Positions 43,299 to 43,372 of a stretch of 43,372 nt of DNA are shown here, piece by piece. A model generated the notes under the pieces. The model was not told where the DNA came from. It worked only from the letters and a program-made list of their open reading frames with translations, and did not search any database. Position 1 is the stretch's first letter; every line of letters begins with the position of its first letter. The DNA comes from Bacillota bacterium. GTDB lineage: Bacteria > Bacillota > DTU014. The stretch spans positions 1-43,372 of the forward strand of contig JAAYAB010000178.1 of assembly GCA_012719595.1 (NCBI GenBank), read 5' to 3'. Made by a program: the position numbers and the translations under genes.

Positions 43299-43372
43299 GC
43301 GATCCGTACTGAGACTGTCACTGGGACAGAAGAGGAATCTTGGCGGGTGGCTGTTCATATCGCCCTTCCTGC
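43288..43372 (+). CDS. Carbohydrate ABC transporter permease, N-terminal fragment at window edge
   Basis: A GTG at 43288 overlaps the DUF5696 stop and opens a frame running off the window: NGKRSVLRLSLGQKRNLGG and WLFISPFL. This is the usual N terminus of MalF/UgpA-type permeases, where a basic segment precedes the first helix. An AGAGGGGG site lies about 10 bases before it. The order DUF5696 then permease repeats that at 1-3212. Only 28 codons are visible, so the call rests on the motif and the synteny. Confidence 0.72.
   Translation, partial: MNGKRSVLRLSLGQKRNLGGWLFISPFL

Overview
The window looks like a piece of an uncultured, fairly GC-rich Bacillota (Firmicutes-type) genome with a saprophytic, glycan-eating lifestyle. 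The grounds are purine-rich AGGAGG-type ribosome binding sites with many GTG/TTG starts, good sigma-A promoters (TTGACA-N17-TACGAT at 28287), and sugar ABC operons of Paenibacillus style: solute-binding protein plus two permeases without an ATPase, accompanied by DUF5696 and NHL/Yip1 proteins. There is also a Bacillus-type AraR-like operator. No rRNA, tRNA, phage, IS element or CRISPR array is visible.

Layout. 1-5583: the end of a sugar uptake operon (DUF5696 protein cut by the window edge, two permeases, binding protein). 5909-16979: sugar catabolism: two uroporphyrinogen-decarboxylase-like proteins, a GH130-type mannoside phosphorylase, a GH113-type mannanase-like hydrolase, a gluconate-type FGGY kinase, 6-phosphogluconate dehydrogenase, an EEP-family phosphatase/nuclease (minus strand), a CDP-alcohol phosphatidyltransferase, mannose-6-phosphate isomerase and glucosamine-6-phosphate deaminase. 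17041-23171: a sulfatase (in-frame TAG), a GNAT protein, an ATP-grasp ligase, an RpiB/LacAB isomerase, a creatininase-family amidohydrolase and a TIM-barrel sugar isomerase. The set fits degradation of a mannose/GlcNAc-containing, possibly sulfated glycan, with products entering as fructose-6-P or through 6-phosphogluconate.

23407-28205: unrelated genes: a PflA-like radical SAM protein and a DinB-family protein, a P-II/DUF1538 membrane pair on the minus strand, a 5'-truncated metallopeptidase and a FucU/RbsD mutarotase. 28666-31295: a three-gene ABC-2 exporter behind a strong promoter. 31921-34979: a heterodimeric ABC exporter whose second subunit has lost its Walker A in an internal deletion. 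35212-38043: a GH4 alpha-galactosidase and a LacI regulator; copies of an AACATGTT-centred palindrome lie before the hydrolase, after lacI and before the next operon. 38333-43372: a second copy of the transport module (NHL/Yip1, DUF5696, start of a permease) in which both large genes carry an in-frame TAG.

Two patterns stand out. First, most intergenic gaps longer than about 100 bp hold their own degenerate tandem repeat, each with a different unit (19 bp x 8 before gnd; about 26 bp x 7 after the binding protein; about 29 bp x 6 running into a start site). Second, intact-looking genes are repeatedly broken: three single in-frame amber codons, one in-frame domain deletion and one 5' truncation. 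TAG also ends about half of the genes here, so global recoding is unlikely; decay, readthrough and assembly error remain open.
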